This document shows, in pieces, positions 25,007-38,805 of a DNA stretch of 64,000 nucleotides. The notes beneath the pieces were generated by a model. The model searched no databases. It worked only from the letters and a program-made list of their open reading frames with translations, and had not been told where the DNA came from. Made by a program: the position numbers and the translations under genes. How positions within the stretch are numbered: the stretch's first letter is position 1; every line of letters begins with the position of its first letter. The DNA is from Straminergon stramineum (taxonomy: Eukaryota > Streptophyta > Bryopsida > Hypnales > Calliergonaceae): positions 11,744,019-11,808,018 of the forward strand of contig OY987270.1 in assembly GCA_963920665.1 (NCBI GenBank), read 5' to 3'.

Positions 25007-28000
25007 TCCCCTCGCTCTCCGTCTTCGTGCTGTGGGCCTCGCCAAGCAGGAACCGTTTCGACCTTGCAGCGTCAACAAGCCTCGTCCACTATGTTGACAA
25101 AGACAGGGACAACAGCGCCGAATTGTCTTTGTCGGCATGCGCTATCATAGATGACGCTTAATCTGGTTTTGCATTCCTTGCAGTAATTTTCGGTGTTGAA
25201 GCACGCGTTTCATTCTTTTCTGTACTCATGGTTTTGTTAGCTCCAATGCAATCTAGCTAACCTAACGGCGGAGCTGATGCTTCGAATACATGTATCATTT
25301 CTTCTCTTTGCCCGCGTCACTGATACTATCACCTTCTGATTTCTAAAAGTTAGCCGACATGAAAGTTGGAGGCTTTCTACGTTTTTTCCAGAAGCAAGAG
25401 CCGGACCTTTTTTTAATCTCGTCATGACTCCCTGCGCGGCTCCTAGACTAGTTACTCCGACGTGTTTTCTCATCACTCCCAAACGGTCGTTGGGATGGGT
25501 TGGGATGCCCAGGTTGAGTGTGTACTGTGTCTTGCCAGTTGAGATTTTCCTTGCGTGCTTGGACATGTTGGGAGAGGAGGGCCTTTTTCATTCCTACACC
25601 TTGATCACCTCTTCAGGTTTGTAGTGCGGCTCAGTGCTAGCAGCTCCATGCACGACGATTGAAACAAAATCCAAAATATGCAACTCTGTGATGATTTGCC
25701 AAGAGAAGTGCTTCAGATTGGAAACCAGAAAAGACCTCCAGCCACTTATCTGAGTCACTTCTAGGAAAATATGAATCATGAGTTTATAGTGACTGACAAA
25801 CCTTAGGCAGGCGACCCAATTCCAATCCCTTAAGCAATTATGCAGATATTGATCATGGGTTTCTTCAGTGGGAAATTTTCCTGTGTACAGAGATAGAGTT
25901 TGGAAGGATTCTGTAATTTTTCAAAATTTTAGTTCCCTAATCATAATTACTACCTGTCCCATAACAGTCTCCCTATTGGCTTTAATTTTTTGTCACAAAA
26001 TAATCTTCCTATTGCACTTTATGATGTTGGAATAGGTCAAATTTGGCTTCCAATTGCTTTTAGGGAGTTTCAAAACAACTTTTAGTAGTAATTGCCCCTC
26101 CATCTATGCCATTATCAATTAGAAGACAAATGAAATGATGGGAGGAATCAATCAACATTATTCTTTCTTATTTTTGGATCTCTTTTAGTATCTTCTACTT
26201 GAAGGAAATGAAGCTTTTGGAGGCAAAATAGAGGTCCAAATATAGTCTTGGGCATGTACTGAAAGCCCATATAATGAAAACGTCACACTCAACAATTCAA
26301 TGTCCAGTGCTACTCTTTGAAAATGCCCCCGAAATTCCACTTTTCAATACTTCAAAACTACACTTTCAAAAGGACTCTAAAGCTCAAAGTTTCATGGATG
26401 CTAGGAGTGTAGCAAATTCTACTTATGTTGCAAAACAAATCTTTAAAATGCTATTTTAGCCTTAATTTGGAACATTTTGTCCAACATAAAGATCATTTTG
26501 AGACAAAGATAGTATATATCCCAACTACACTGGGAATTGTGCCATTATTAATCACTACTCATCACTACTTGAATAGGAAGAAAGTAATCTACATGGCAGA
26601 CATGGGGAAGTGATGGGAAATGGGGTTGCCTCCTAAAAATTTATTTGATGCTTTATGGTTTATTGAAAATTTGGATTGAAGTTTAATCCACGTTCAAAAT
26701 TAATTTGAATTTCATTGTTCAATTCCTAGAAATTCATTATCATAAATATGAACACACTTTTGAAAAAGGGGACATTTGAGTACTTTAAGCTCAAATAGGT
26801 GGATGGATTAATGTTGTGATGACACTGATTTTGCCCAAGCATTCAATATATATTATTCAATAGACATCTATTATATTCAATGAGTAGTGTCATGACCTTT
26901 TTCATGACTCTTGTTGCAAAATTTGTCACATTTTCATCTTGTAGAAATTTCATTCAATTATTTCATCTAATGTTTATGATGAAAACCTAGAGCACAATAT
27001 GTTTTTGTCATGCAAAAATATTATTCAATTATTTCATCTAATGATTATGATGAAAACCTAGAGTGCAACAACCATTCAAATTTTGAGTCTTTTGATGAAA
27101 GGTTAATATTCGAAATGCTTTGATTGAGCTTCAATGATACAATTAAGTACGTCCTTCCATTTTCATACTTTTGGACTCAATTTTTCAATCAATACAAACA
27201 ATGTAGGTGTAGAATAAAAGATATTGATGTTAGATGAGTTCATCTAGCTTTGAAAGTTAGATGTAAAAACGAAGTGAAATATATCTTACTAGATTAGTTG
27301 CAAACTTACAATTTCAAATGAATATATAATTTCAAAGCCTTCCTCTTAAGGTATTGGAATCTTTTTAAATTTTATCCTGAAAAAATGAGGAAGATTGAAA
27401 AAAAATAGAGAATGATAGTTCATTGAAGCAAATTGGACTAAATTAGCCCTTCTTTGTTCCAAATTGTGAAACAAATTGAAAAGAATGTTATTTTCTACAT
27501 TAGGAATAAACTTGAGTCTTACTTGCGGGTCTAAAGCAAGCTTGAATGAGCTTCCCAATGAGAGATAAATCGTTATAGCAAGAAAAAATTGTTGTCAGTG
27601 CTACAATATTTACTATTCAATAAAAAAGGAAAAAAGAGTGAATAAATATGGAAAAATAATTGACTTCTTTAACTCTTGATTACCTTGATTTTGTGGCAAG
27701 ATAAACTATTAGGATGGTTGTTCTGTGGGGTGATAATAAAACCTTATCTACTTTTGAACATGCTAGATTTTATGTCATTTTTAGTCTATTTTTTATCATG
27801 ATCAATTCCCTTTTCATGTCCTAATGTAAAGAGATATGCTGAACCATCCAACACTTCTTCTCCTATCACAATACAAAAGATGTTGTGGTGCCCCCTCTTG
27901 CAATGATGCTAGTGTGTGAGCATGATAATGCAAGCATGTGTATAAGTATATATCCTACTACTATTGAAGGTGCTTATAATATGAACACCTATAATATGGG

Positions 28001-29690
28001 TATCCATAAATATAGTTACACTATTATCATGTAAAGTTTCTATAACATAGAGACCTATAATATAGGTGTACAATCTTCTAGGCTCGCATAATAGCACCCC
28101 TACCCCTTCTTTGGGCACTAGTGGAAAAATTCCTATTCCTGCTCTTATTCCCAATTCTAATCCATTTTTTTAATAACATTTAGTAGCAATGATTATTTAT
28201 TCACCTAAATGTTTTTAGATAAGTTTTTGAGCATGGTTCTTAATATTGAACTATAGGAGCTTTTATTGGGTCATGTTGGTAGTCAAAAGGAGGTTCTATA
28301 TTCTCTTCTAATGCATTTTTGAATTCTATATGAATGAAGTTGGAATAAACTGCCATAAAAAATGACCCTTAATTGAATGGGAAAAAGTTTTCAAAATTAG
28401 GTGTACCTAAAATAGACTCTCACTAGTGTGCCTTATGGCATTGCCACAACCAAAATAAGTGTAAAAATAATTTTAAAATTAATAATTTATAAGAACTTTG
28501 AATTTTGATACCTTTTATGCCTATAGGAGAGCAAGGGCTTTATTTCATGGCATTTGGATATGCCATGTGAAAGTTATGTTTTTTCCAAAATAAAAGAATA
28601 TTTAATTTAATTTTCTAATTGATAATTTTTTTGAAATTCAATAACTTTCACACTATGCGTCCAAATGCCATGAATCAAAGTCCATGCATCCCTTCTTGCA
28701 AATAGCTTTCCAACAATTCTAAGATCATTGGTGTCAGACTCATGGTTTCTTAGATTTCAATGTATAAAACAAACAAACAAACAAAATTATTTCATGTCTT
28801 GAAATAAATTTGGCTTTTTTTAGAAATGGCTAGATGAATGCATGAGCTACTCCTATTTTCAGTAGATTGCATAAATCATGCAACTTCTACTAAACCCCAC
28901 TAGGCTTGAAAGAATGGAAGTTGACGACAAAATGATGCATGTTGAAAATAAGCGATAAAATTGATAAATTTTTGCCCTTTTCGAAATTGCTTTAGTGATA
29001 CTAATTTTGATCATTCTTTGAGCAATGTTGGTACAATAACATCCATTGATGTCCTCTATACTCAAATCTAACAATGTCCTATGATTCAATTCTAGGAAAT
29101 TCTCAACAAGAGATTTGTTAGTAGCAATTTTTGTACAATAATGGGTTGAATTCTTTGCCTTTGGTTGGTTAGAGTTTGCATTTTGATTCCCTTTGTAAGG
29201 ATCAAATTGCTATATAGTCTTTGGAGCTTGGTATCAATGGATGCTTTTGCTTTGGGGTGTTTGAACTAGCTTTAGTTGTTGTCCATCAAGTTGTGGAGAG
29301 CCAATTTCAAATTTAATTTGAGACAAGTATATTTGGAAATCTTGGATTTATGTCAAGACATAGGGGAGTAACTAACTTAAGGTATAAATATATGAAGGCT
29401 TTCCATTTTTGACAAGAATTGCAAACAGGTCAAAACAATTAACCTTGAAAGGATGGATTAGTGATCTTGGAAATCATTTAGTTTGATACTCTGAGAATCA
29501 TTGATTTACAAAAATCCTAAAGCTCTCATTGGAAGTCAAAATGTTGTTGAAGATCTCTTCTTTTTCCACAAAAAATTTCAAGAATGAATAGTCACACTTC
29601 TCTCCCACACAGAAAGATACTTTGTCATCCATTGGACACTAAACATCCATGTCAACATTTAAGGGTTAATTGCAGTTAGTTATCTTATTA
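25007..29690. other. Intergenic DNA, no gene recognised
   Basis: The first 600 bp is moderately GC-rich and probably contains the MoaC 3' untranslated region. The remainder is AT-rich. It holds the local duplication listed separately and no recognisable exon. A TTAACCCTTAAATG-like word on the minus strand near 29655-29671 resembles the TTAACC element ends but has no partner that I could find. Confidence 0.5.
26952..27068. repeat. 46 bp direct repeat, 71 bp period
   Basis: The segment starting ATTCAATTATTTCATCTAAT at 26952-26997 recurs at 27023-27068 with about three mismatches. It is a local duplication in non-coding DNA. Confidence 0.8.
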
Positions 29691-30575
29691 AATTGGGCAA
29701 GCTTGCATTCCGCTGCGTGCCGCTTTTGGTCGTTTTGCCGTGTTTGCAGTCTAACTTATATCCCCAGTCAGCCAGTGCCCTTTCCGACGTCAGTCGTCTT
29801 CGTCCGTCTGTTCCTGTCGTCTGGGTCCGGTGACTCCGGTCCTGCTGGAGCCGTTCCATCCGTCTCCTTTCAATTCTGCTTTCGTCGCCGCTTGTGCTGC
29901 CATCCAATTCCCATCCTCATCTCGCATGTCGCGCTCGCGCTCTGGAAGGCCAGCTCTGCTGGACCAGCCTCGTCTCAAGCGCATGCCCCCAGCCTCTCCC
30001 AATCTTTTCCTCTCTCTGTCTCTCTTGTTGTTGCTGCTCTTCTTCTCTTTCTTCTTTTTCTGCACCTGAGGTGCGGGGGTCTGTAGTGGGATCCCCTCTT
30101 GGGCCTTGCCTTCACTCAGGCTTCCTCGCGGTCCATCCCCAAGCTCCACCTCCTGGGGCTGCGTTGGGAAGGCGCTGGCATAGCTGCATTTTCTGATGCC
30201 CCTCCGCCCCTCCGCAACCACAGGGAAAAAGCGGTGCTGAAGGCGGCGGCAGCAGCAGCTAGTGCCCTGTCTTCTGTCCTTGTCCTGCTGTCTGCTTTCT
30301 GCCTTTCTTCCGTCGAATTTTTGGATTGCTGGGAGCAGGACCACGTGCGAGGGTGTATGAATTCTCGTGCCCACCACGAGCTTCATCTCTCTTTTTCTTC
30401 TCGGGGGTGGCCTGCGAGATGGCATTCGGTTGGGAAAGGCCCTGCTTGTCCTAGCTCGTTTCTGGCTCCGGCCGAGCGGTTGGCGCTTCCTAGGACTCTA
30501 TGACACCGGAACCATCGCGGCACGACTTTAGAAGGAGTAAACTCGGTGCTAAGCAGCAGCAGCGTTACCGTCATC
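29691..30575 (+). promoter_or_regulatory. GC-rich promoter and long leader of the NUMOD3 gene
   Basis: An abrupt GC-rich stretch precedes the ATG at 30576. It contains a pyrimidine tract of about 60 bases at 29999-30062 and CAG-rich runs near 30249-30260 and 30551-30563. Several open frames overlap here on both strands but are explained by base composition. Confidence 0.45.
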
Positions 30576-33500
30576 ATGGCTCTGTGCTATCTGCCATGCT
30601 TTGGCGAAGGGCGACTTCTGGTAAGGTAAGATTTTCAATATTCACCCTGCTCAGCTGCTGAATTTGGGTCTCTTGGTTTCCGCACTGCTATACCCGCGCA
30701 TCTCCCGGTGGCTTCACATCGATGAAGCTGAGATTTTTTTCGCTGCCACGTGAGATTCGCGAGCGTCAAGGACGCTGGATTTTCAGGTGGTGGTGAGGTC
30801 TCCGGGTGTGGGTGGGAGCCACCTGGGTGTAGACGGAACTCAATTCAGGGGGACTCTGAGCTTTACATTGGCAATTTCATGCGACCACGAACATGCGCGC
30901 TCGATAATGCTTGGTTAGTAGAGCAGACAAGATAGGGTCGAAGTAGGGCTTTTCTAGGGTTTATGTGGCGAACGGGTTATGGAACTGCGTGAAGAGAAGG
31001 ATTCGGAGAATTTACTCAGATAGATGTATTGTGGGTGGGGTGGGGTGCGGTGGGATGGGGGGTTTATGAGGTGAAGAGCGATGGTGCGGTTCCAACAAAC
31101 CACGCTTTGTAGTTCAAACCATGGAGCTGGGATATTTGTTTAGGTCAAATTGACAAGATGTGAACCTCACCGGATACACAGAGCTTTGAGAGTTTGAGCT
31201 GTGTGCGTAGCAGGCTTTGTGATTCTTCTCTGATATGGATCCTTGCAATATCCTGCTGTTCAGCTTTGGATTCTCTTTTTGGTGGTTTGGATAAGTGGGC
31301 AGGTTGGTGGACGTTTGTAGGATACCTCATGGGACTGACTTCTGTGCGATATCTCACATATTGCTGGGCCTGGCTCCTTGTGAATCAATCGCAATTAGTC
31401 AAGCTCGTATTTGTAGGTCTTTCCGAGGCCAGCAAACAGGGAATATGGTATCGTTGGCCCTGGTGATCTGGGCCGGGTTGAGATTCTCCCGCCCATGCCC
31501 ATGGATTCATCTTGCATTGGAATTCTGATGAAAGGCTGGTATGCAGGTCTAGTGTCAGTGTGCCGCTGTCCACTGGGAACAATGACAAGCTTTCAGACTT
31601 TCCGTGCAACACGACCTCTACATGGTCAATCAATGTCAAAAGGTATCATTCTCGACGGCATCGTCATGGTGTGCCGCTGCCATCTCAACTGAATTTCAAG
31701 CAAACAACCCGAATATTGCACGAGTCGCAGACTCTGATACCCAAAGCAAGTGTGGCCCAGAGTAATCGTCCTGCATTCACATCAGAGGAGAGGTCATCAG
31801 GATCACTCCTCACCTTTAGCTATTCAGCACCCATAGTGAGCAGAGAGGGCGAGGATGCGGATGGCGGAAGGGCATTCGGCAGTAGTGACGATGTCGATTC
31901 TCGGGAGCGATTGCGGCGGGATAGAATCGCACGGGCTAACAAAGGGAGAGTTCCTTGGAACAAGGGCAGACGTCATTCGCCAGGTATGCATATAGACATC
32001 ATACCGGCTTCGGTCGTAGGCCATGGTACCGTGTACCCTGGATCAGTTCAGGTGCCCTTGCATGTTGAGAAGTTAGTGTTAGTTTAGTGCTTGTAGAAGC
32101 TGGAAGCGGAAGCTTGCCTGAATCTTTATGGTCACCGTAGAGTGGAGCTTGACTTGGGTTTACTTGTACGCGATATGCAGAGACGATCGCTAAAATCAAA
32201 GAGCGTACAAAAACGGCGATGCTTAACCCCAAAGTGAGCAATTTGTGATAAACTTGGACACCTGTGCTTGAAAGTTGCTTAAATCTCTGATGTACGGTTT
32301 CGCTGAACCATCTTTGGTACAGAGTGGAGTTACATTGAACTTGGTGGAGACTGTTGCTGTATTCTTGTCTAATATCTCCGTTTCTTATTGTTTCAGATTC
32401 GGGACAAGTTGCGGCAGTCTGGAAAGAACCAAACGTAATATCTTTGACCCGGGATTGAATATTTTTTTATTGTATATTGTCTTCACAACGTGCTTGATTT
32501 GGGCACCTTGTATGTTTAATCATATAGTTCCAGTTTGTCAATTGCCTAGTGCTATTCCACAATTTAACGCGTAGGACTTACAAGTTTGCAGTATTGTTTG
32601 AGTTGGGTTTACATACACAGAGTTCAAGCTCTGACAAAAATTGGACCTGTTGAATTTCTTGTGCCTTTAGCGTCGAAACAAAAGCAAAGATTCGAGAGAA
32701 GATGGTTGGCTTTTGGGAGGGAAAGCGGATCGTCAGAGAAACTCAAGCTTTATGTGAAAGAGAATGGAAAGAGTTGATAGCTGAAGCTGCAAGAGTGGGT
32801 GCCCCTGGAGAAGAAGAATTTGAATGGGATTCCTACATCAAAATCAAAGAGCAGTATAAGTTGGAAGATTTGAAAGCAGAAAGGCAGAAAAAAGTTGCAT
32901 TGCGGGCGACTCTGAAGTCAGAACGGCAGAGAAAGCCCGTTTCTGAGGCCCATCGTAAGGCTATTTCGGATGCCATCAGAGCCAAGTGGGCAGACCCGGT
33001 ATGGAGCGCATCCTATAAGCTCTTTTCTAAGGCTATTTGGTGATTATGTTCTCTTCGTCTAGGGTTTGTCAATAACATTGGGGTGGCAAAGTCTGCATAT
33101 AATTATGTCATTTGTTGTGTACTTGACTAAACGCATTTTTGCGCTGTGCGGACTTTGAGATATTCTTCCATTTCATGAGCCTTGGAGGCGTTGGAGGACT
33201 CTCTTCTGGTCTTGAGCAGTCTATGTTTCTGTCACCTTTAGCCAAATTTGTAGGACGTTCGGATCTTGTACTAGCATGTTGTACCCCTCTTTTATTGCTA
33301 TATGTGATTTGATCTCATTATGATAGGAAGGCATGTCAGAGTAGGTGTGGTCATGCTTGAGTTTTTCATATTTGTTTTATTATTATTGCAGGGGTATCAA
33401 GCGAGGGTTTCTGCTGGCATGGCTAAAGCTGATGCAGACAAGAGACGGCAGGGTCCAGCTATGCGTACTAGCAAAACGAAAGCTACACCTGTCAAGTCAT

Positions 33501-34813
33501 CGAGCACTTTGGATATTGTTGAAGAAGTCCTGGTAGATAAGAAAAAATCTTCCCAAGCTGTGTCTGTAGATGAAGGTTTCGTTGCGGAAGTTCTGGCGGA
33601 AGAAGTTACGCTTCAAACAAGAAGGAATCGGTCTACTGCTGCTCGTATAAAGGGACCACGAAAGGTTACTTTGGTTAGTCTGGAAGATCATAATTTGTCT
33701 CCCGGAGATGACGGTGAGGCGACTGATACAAAAGATCAAAGATCAGGGCAAGAACAGGTGCTTTGGGCTGCGGAGGGGCCTCTGGCTGAGGCTGATGTAA
33801 GAGCCCCATCTACGGCCCCAGGAGATGTTCAACTGAGTAGCAAATTATCTTCGCAGTCATACAAGGACCCCTTGGTCCTGGAGAAGGTGCAAAGAATCCA
33901 ACAACTGCGGCAGGGTCGGCTTATGGTTGAATTGAAGCGAAAGGAGGCAGCCGATCGAGCACGGTGAGCATGACCGACTATGTCATCCTCTGCCCTCATG
34001 TTCTTTGATCTGACGCTGTAGGCTCTATTCATGTCTGGGTGACGCCTGGAGCAAGTCGGAATCTGACAGGGAAATTGGTAGTCTCATCTCATTTTGCTCG
34101 TGATCACAAGAAGCACCACGCTTCCAAAGTGCCACAGAGGTCACGCTCTGATGTATTAATATGAGTCTTTCAGGATGCTAATAGCCAACGCTGAGAGAGC
34201 AGCCAACGCTTTGGAACAAGCTGGAAACGCGGATGCTGCGACGTTGGCCACTTTAAGAGAGGCCCGACGCGTCTTTGCAGAAGCAACTCGATCTGTACAA
34301 GCTGCGAAGTTGAAACCAGGGAGTTCCTCGGACAAGTCGACACCGTCGGGAAGTTCAAGGCCGAAGGAGAGTGAGAAGGCCGCCAGTGTCAGAAGAAGCG
34401 GTGGTTTCCATGGTCGGCTATGGACGGAGGGAGACAGCATCGAGGATTGTCCTCACCCTATCCCCATTCGCCTGGGCAGATTGCCATCTAGAGAGGAGAA
34501 GCCGCTGCCGCACATGGATGAAGTGAGTAGAATTCCGACGAGTAGTGGTAGTAGGTCTGCAGAGCGGGTCGCCAGTCAGGCTATGATGGCAGAGGATGAA
34601 GAGGCAGAGGACCAAGCAGAGGACCAGTCGCCTGGCTCCGCAGGACAACATGGAGAAGCTGGGCATGGTGAGGAATGCCGCATGGCAACTGCAGCAGAAG
34701 GGTTCGGCAGGGAGAGCGGACCAAGGTCGGCGAAGTCTCAAAGTCGGAGTGGGAGCAAGAAAAGGTGGCATCGAGGGCGCCTTGTCGTCATGAATGACGA
34801 GGAAAGGACGTGA
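30576..34813 (+). CDS. NUMOD3-motif protein, probably organelle-targeted, no nuclease domain
   Basis: Seven exons, all in phase, encode 705 residues: 30576-30625, 31547-31983, 32181-32233, 32397-32434, 32671-32998, 33392-33963, 34174-34813. Residues 1-75 are Ser/Arg-rich, like a transit peptide. From about residue 135 come tandem nuclease-associated modular domain 3 motifs: ARANKGRVPWNKGRRHSPET, then IAKIKERTKTAMLNPKIRDK, then VETKAKIREKM. A conserved block follows (CEREWKELIAEAARVGAP, FEWDSYIKIKEQYKLEDLK), then one more motif, SEAHRKAISDAIRAKWADP. The C-terminal half is charged and low-complexity, with a coiled-coil-like stretch near ANAERAANALEQAGNADAAT. NUMOD3 is known as a DNA-binding module of GIY-YIG homing endonucleases and group I intron proteins. 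Here no GIY-YIG or HNH motif is present. I recognise it as a conserved plant family whose role is not established; DNA or RNA binding in an organelle is inference. Confidence 0.9.
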
Positions 34814-36631
34814 TCGGTCTCCTTTTGTAGAGTCACCGTTTCTTTGGAGGACACAACTATTCTTTTAGGCAAGTTCCAGTTTCAGGGATCATGGCACTGC
34901 GGCAGCAACAGCAGCAGCAGGGCAGTTCCATCCCACGGAATGTGGTTCCATCGTTTCCAGTGAATGAACAGGACTGCCTTGTAATGATACAGCTGGAATG
35001 CCGGACTTGCAGGATTCCTGATATACTAGGAGCTTGCGGTGGTCCGCATATCCATTGAGCGCCACCAGTTTGAAGAGTAACTGTGATGTCTGATTCTGCG
35101 TAAGTTTGAAATCGGCTGGTGTTATGCAATTGGAGTGTAATGCCAGGAGGCGTTTGTGCAGGTGTAGGAACCTGGTGACGTTGCCTTTTTAAGACAGGCA
35201 TCTGTCAGCTGCTGTATATTATTTCAGCAATGTGGCTTTACTCTTACTTGATTAGAGTTTATTTAAAAGCAAGCTGCAGTTTCGTCCTTTCTATGTGACA
35301 ATGTCAGGTGCAAGCACTAGGGTGGTCTTGTGAATGTCCAGGTGATCTGGGAACTTAATTCTTTAACGCCTGGGCATTTGGCTGCATACAATACGGAAAA
35401 TGTGCTGCGACCTGGAGATTCGCCGGGTGAGGGCTTTGCTGGACGGGGGCGAGAAGGTGAAAGTGCCACAATTTTTGGCTTGATCACGCAATTACCTGTG
35501 TTCCAAGGCAGCAAAGTACTTCACAACACAGGATTGCTTACAAAATAGTGACAAAGAGCTTAACCTCTCTGACACCGTCGACGCAAATTGAGTCCAAGTT
35601 CCTATTGCAACAGACTCGATCTTTCTTCATCAATGTCTTCCTCCTCTCTCTGGCTAACTTAGCCTGTGTATGCTGTCGTAGTGCCACTGTCGAGCAAAAA
35701 CAAGAAAGACTACAAATAATTGGTGTAGGCTTTGTAACTCAAGAGTCAAGGCTAAGTTCTTGAATGACCGCATGCAAATATTTTGGTACATGTCTCTCCC
35801 ACAACCGATTTTTTTTACTCTCTTGCTCTCGGATTTGAGTTGAGCTAAGTGCCATGTTTGTAACTTAGTTGGAAGCTCCACCTCTGCAAGTTAGTTAGCC
35901 TTGATTGTATGTGAGGAAGGAGGGAGAGTGTTCAAAGAAGAGACTTTGGGGAAGATGGGAGGAGCATTCTGAGATGTGAAGCTTGAGCTTCATTCTCCAA
36001 AGGATTTGAAGTTGTTTTCATTTGATTGAAGGTGACGATTTATGTTTAGGTTGTTGGTCAGGTACATGGCTGATTGAGTCTCACTGAGAAAAACAAACCA
36101 TTGATGTTGAGTACAACTGATCCCGAGATGACTTTTTTGATGTTTTGAAAGTTCTGGCCTCAATTAGCATGTCATTCGTTGGGCATCAAGAATCTTCAAA
36201 TTACAGTAGCTCCCCTCCACCAGAATATCGAAGAGGACTCCAAGAATTGTGACCACGGGAATGCCATGAAAGAATTCAGACATCACAACAAAAGAAGCTG
36301 GATTCCAAGCTGCAAACCCTATACTGGAGAATGCGTGTGGCTTTGCCTCAATCCACCCGACGAATTAATCTCCAGGTCGCAGCAACAGATTTTTTGTACT
36401 GAACACTGTAGGCCATTTCTGGCTTCGTTCGGCGTTACAGGGTTAATGTGGTTTGGGGGAGCTCTTAATCTATCATTGTCAGTGAATTTTGCTATCTAGT
36501 TTCTCCTGAGGGAATTTTACTGCTCACAATTACTTCTCCAGAGAGTCGGGGCTGGAGTTTGCACAGATTTTCCACTCTGGGAAAGACTTTCAGATTAGCT
36601 GTATTGTTGCAAGTTTATTTGGTTTCTATAT
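34814..36631. other. Downstream region of the NUMOD3 gene, no gene recognised
   Basis: Intermediate GC content; contains the presumed 3' untranslated region. Short frames at 34857-35201 (minus) and 36179-36499 (plus) show no domain and no flanking exons. Confidence 0.5.
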
Positions 36632-37212
36632 TTAACCCCTAAACGTCTAGATTCATCTACAAAATTGAGGATTGGTGAAAAATCATTACAAAGTGCTATT
36701 TGGAAGCATATTTTGAAATTGGTATAGAAATAAAAGTTGTAGGCTTTGATTTTCTGATTCCATCTATAAGGTTAGATTCACCAATGGTATAACCAATTTT
36801 TTTCTATAAATTTCGAAAGAGAAATTCCAAAATTCCTTCAAAATTCGATTACAAGTAAAATATTATCATTTTTTGAGTAAAATTTGTTGGAATGGATTTG
36901 AAATGAGGTTCTCTCCACATGGTGATTTCTTGAAATTTTAATTTGTGTTCTTTGTATCTATGACATCATTTTGGCAAATCCTATTTTGAACTAGAGTCAA
37001 TGCAATTTGACCACTTGACATACTTGCACATTGATAATTTTAGAAAAATATGTACTCTAGTAACACCAAATCCAACCCTTAGATAGGACAACAACATGAT
37101 AACATATGTCCACAAATTATAATAACTTTCATCCAAGTAGTTAGGAGGATGAAACTTGAGATTCAATTTGTTCATTGTCCAAAAAATGGACGTCAGAGCA
37201 TTTAGGGGTTAA
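36632..37212. mobile_element. TTAACC inverted-repeat element, copy 2
   Basis: The left end is TTAACCCCTAAACGTC. The right end, reverse complemented, is TTAACCCCTAAATGCTCTGA followed by CGTC. The inverted ends enclose 581 bp of AT-rich DNA. No coding capacity. Confidence 0.7.
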
Positions 37213-37302
37213 CTTTATTATACATGCAGTTTGATTTGGAATTTACTTTGGAGGTCTTGTACTTCCCAATGTGTACATTGTAGATGATTAATATGATGAG
37301 TG

Positions 37303-38622
37303 TTAACCCCTAAAAGACCATTGTCCCCTTAAGGGACAAAATGGATTTCGGGTAGGTTCCTATAAACTCAATTTTTGCTAAAACTTTTTGAAACTTTCTC
37401 TGAAGATAGAAAAACTGATTAGTTTTGTAGGAATATAATTTTTAATTCAACCAGTGCCCAAGAGCAAAAGTTATGCCATCTTAAACATAATTTTCAAGTC
37501 ACGGGGAAGAAAAATAAATCCACAAAAACTTGAAATTAAATTTTTAAATTTTTTTCTCTCATAGTTATGTTTTTGTCTACATGTGAATCTTTGATTCATT
37601 CCATTTGGATTAGTTATGTGAAAGTTATGAGCAATCTTGTTTTTTGGGCAATATGAGCATCTTCTTGAAAAAGGAATTTTTAGGATTCATTTCCAAATGC
37701 AATTTTCATAATTTTTCAAAAAAAATTGTTTGACAAGGTTAAATTTGCTTGCTAGACAATCTTGTTGTTGGGATTATTTTGTATCAATCCCATCTTAGCA
37801 TTTTTAACAATTTAGTTTTTTCTTCAATCTTGAACCTACTTCTACTTAACAATTTTTTAAAGAATGAAAAACTAAGAGGGTTTTTTTTTTAAAAATTCCT
37901 AGACTTTCAACTCAATTCTTCAACACAAAATTTTCTTAATTCAAAGTCCATAGTGCAAAAAATTTCAACACAAGCAGTGATAGTCATCTGAAATTTTAGG
38001 ACAATGTTAAAAAATACTTATTTTTCCAACTGTGAATGCTAATATCTTCCAATTTGTATGGTCAAACTTCATAAAATTTTTATCACTTGGTTTCAGACAA
38101 GTAGAGTACAAGACCCTACAGTTAGATACTAAAAAATATATTTTTTTTGCTTTCTTGGGTGAACACATCAGAAATGGCAGTTTTGAGTGTTTTTTGACAT
38201 AAGAATGGCCTTGGTCCTTTAACCCCTATGCGTCAGAGGGGATGTTTTTTGGACGTTGAAAAAATAGGATTTGTGGAATATCAAGTTCATCAAGTATTAT
38301 AATCTCAAAATCTGCACGTTGGATTCTCTTAAAAATTGCAGATTTGTACTCATCAGTAAGTTGGCCTCAAATCTCAACCATGAAAATTTCAGTAAATGAG
38401 TAGTTCTCAAATTATTCTGGATTTTCTAAATCCAACAAGAAAAAGCTCCTCACTTATGCTGTTTTCTCTGTGACGCTCAGGGGTTAAGGATTAACTTAGT
38501 GTATTGTATTAAAAGTCTTGCTATATTTTTTCATATATTTGAGCAAGGAATCTTGTATAACAATGATGAAGTCAAAGAAAATGAAGTTTACCTCAAATGG
38601 ACTCTCAAGTTTTAGAGGTTAA
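37303..38622. mobile_element. TTAACC inverted-repeat element, copy 3, host of a nested copy
   Basis: The left end is TTAACCCCTAAAAGACC. The right end, reverse complemented, is TTAACCTCTAAAACTTG. Pairing is weaker than in the other copies. The span contains copy 4, so the order of insertion can be read. No transposase is visible. Confidence 0.45.
38219..38487. mobile_element. TTAACC inverted-repeat element, copy 4, nested
   Basis: The left end is TTAACCCCTATGCGTCAGAG and the reverse-complemented right end is TTAACCCCTGAGCGTCACAG, inverted over about 20 bp and enclosing 269 bp. The GCGTCA word links it to copy 2. It lies inside the span of copy 3. Confidence 0.65.
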
Positions 38623-38805
38623 GAGTTTCTAGAAATTTCAACTTTGTTGATGTTAATTGTAATTGACAACAAATGACCAATTTTTTTTTTAATTTGAAGC
38701 TTACATTCACCAATGTCTAGCCAAAAGTAAAATATATGGCTTCCTCTATTGAAATTGAAAATTTGAGTTCTTTATTTCTAGCAAGGACCAACATGGCACG
38801 TTAAT

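Noticed and set aside
29790..30425. 211-codon minus-strand frame and overlapping plus-strand frames
   Set aside because: They arise from GC-rich promoter sequence with pyrimidine tracts; peptides are low-complexity and unlike any family.
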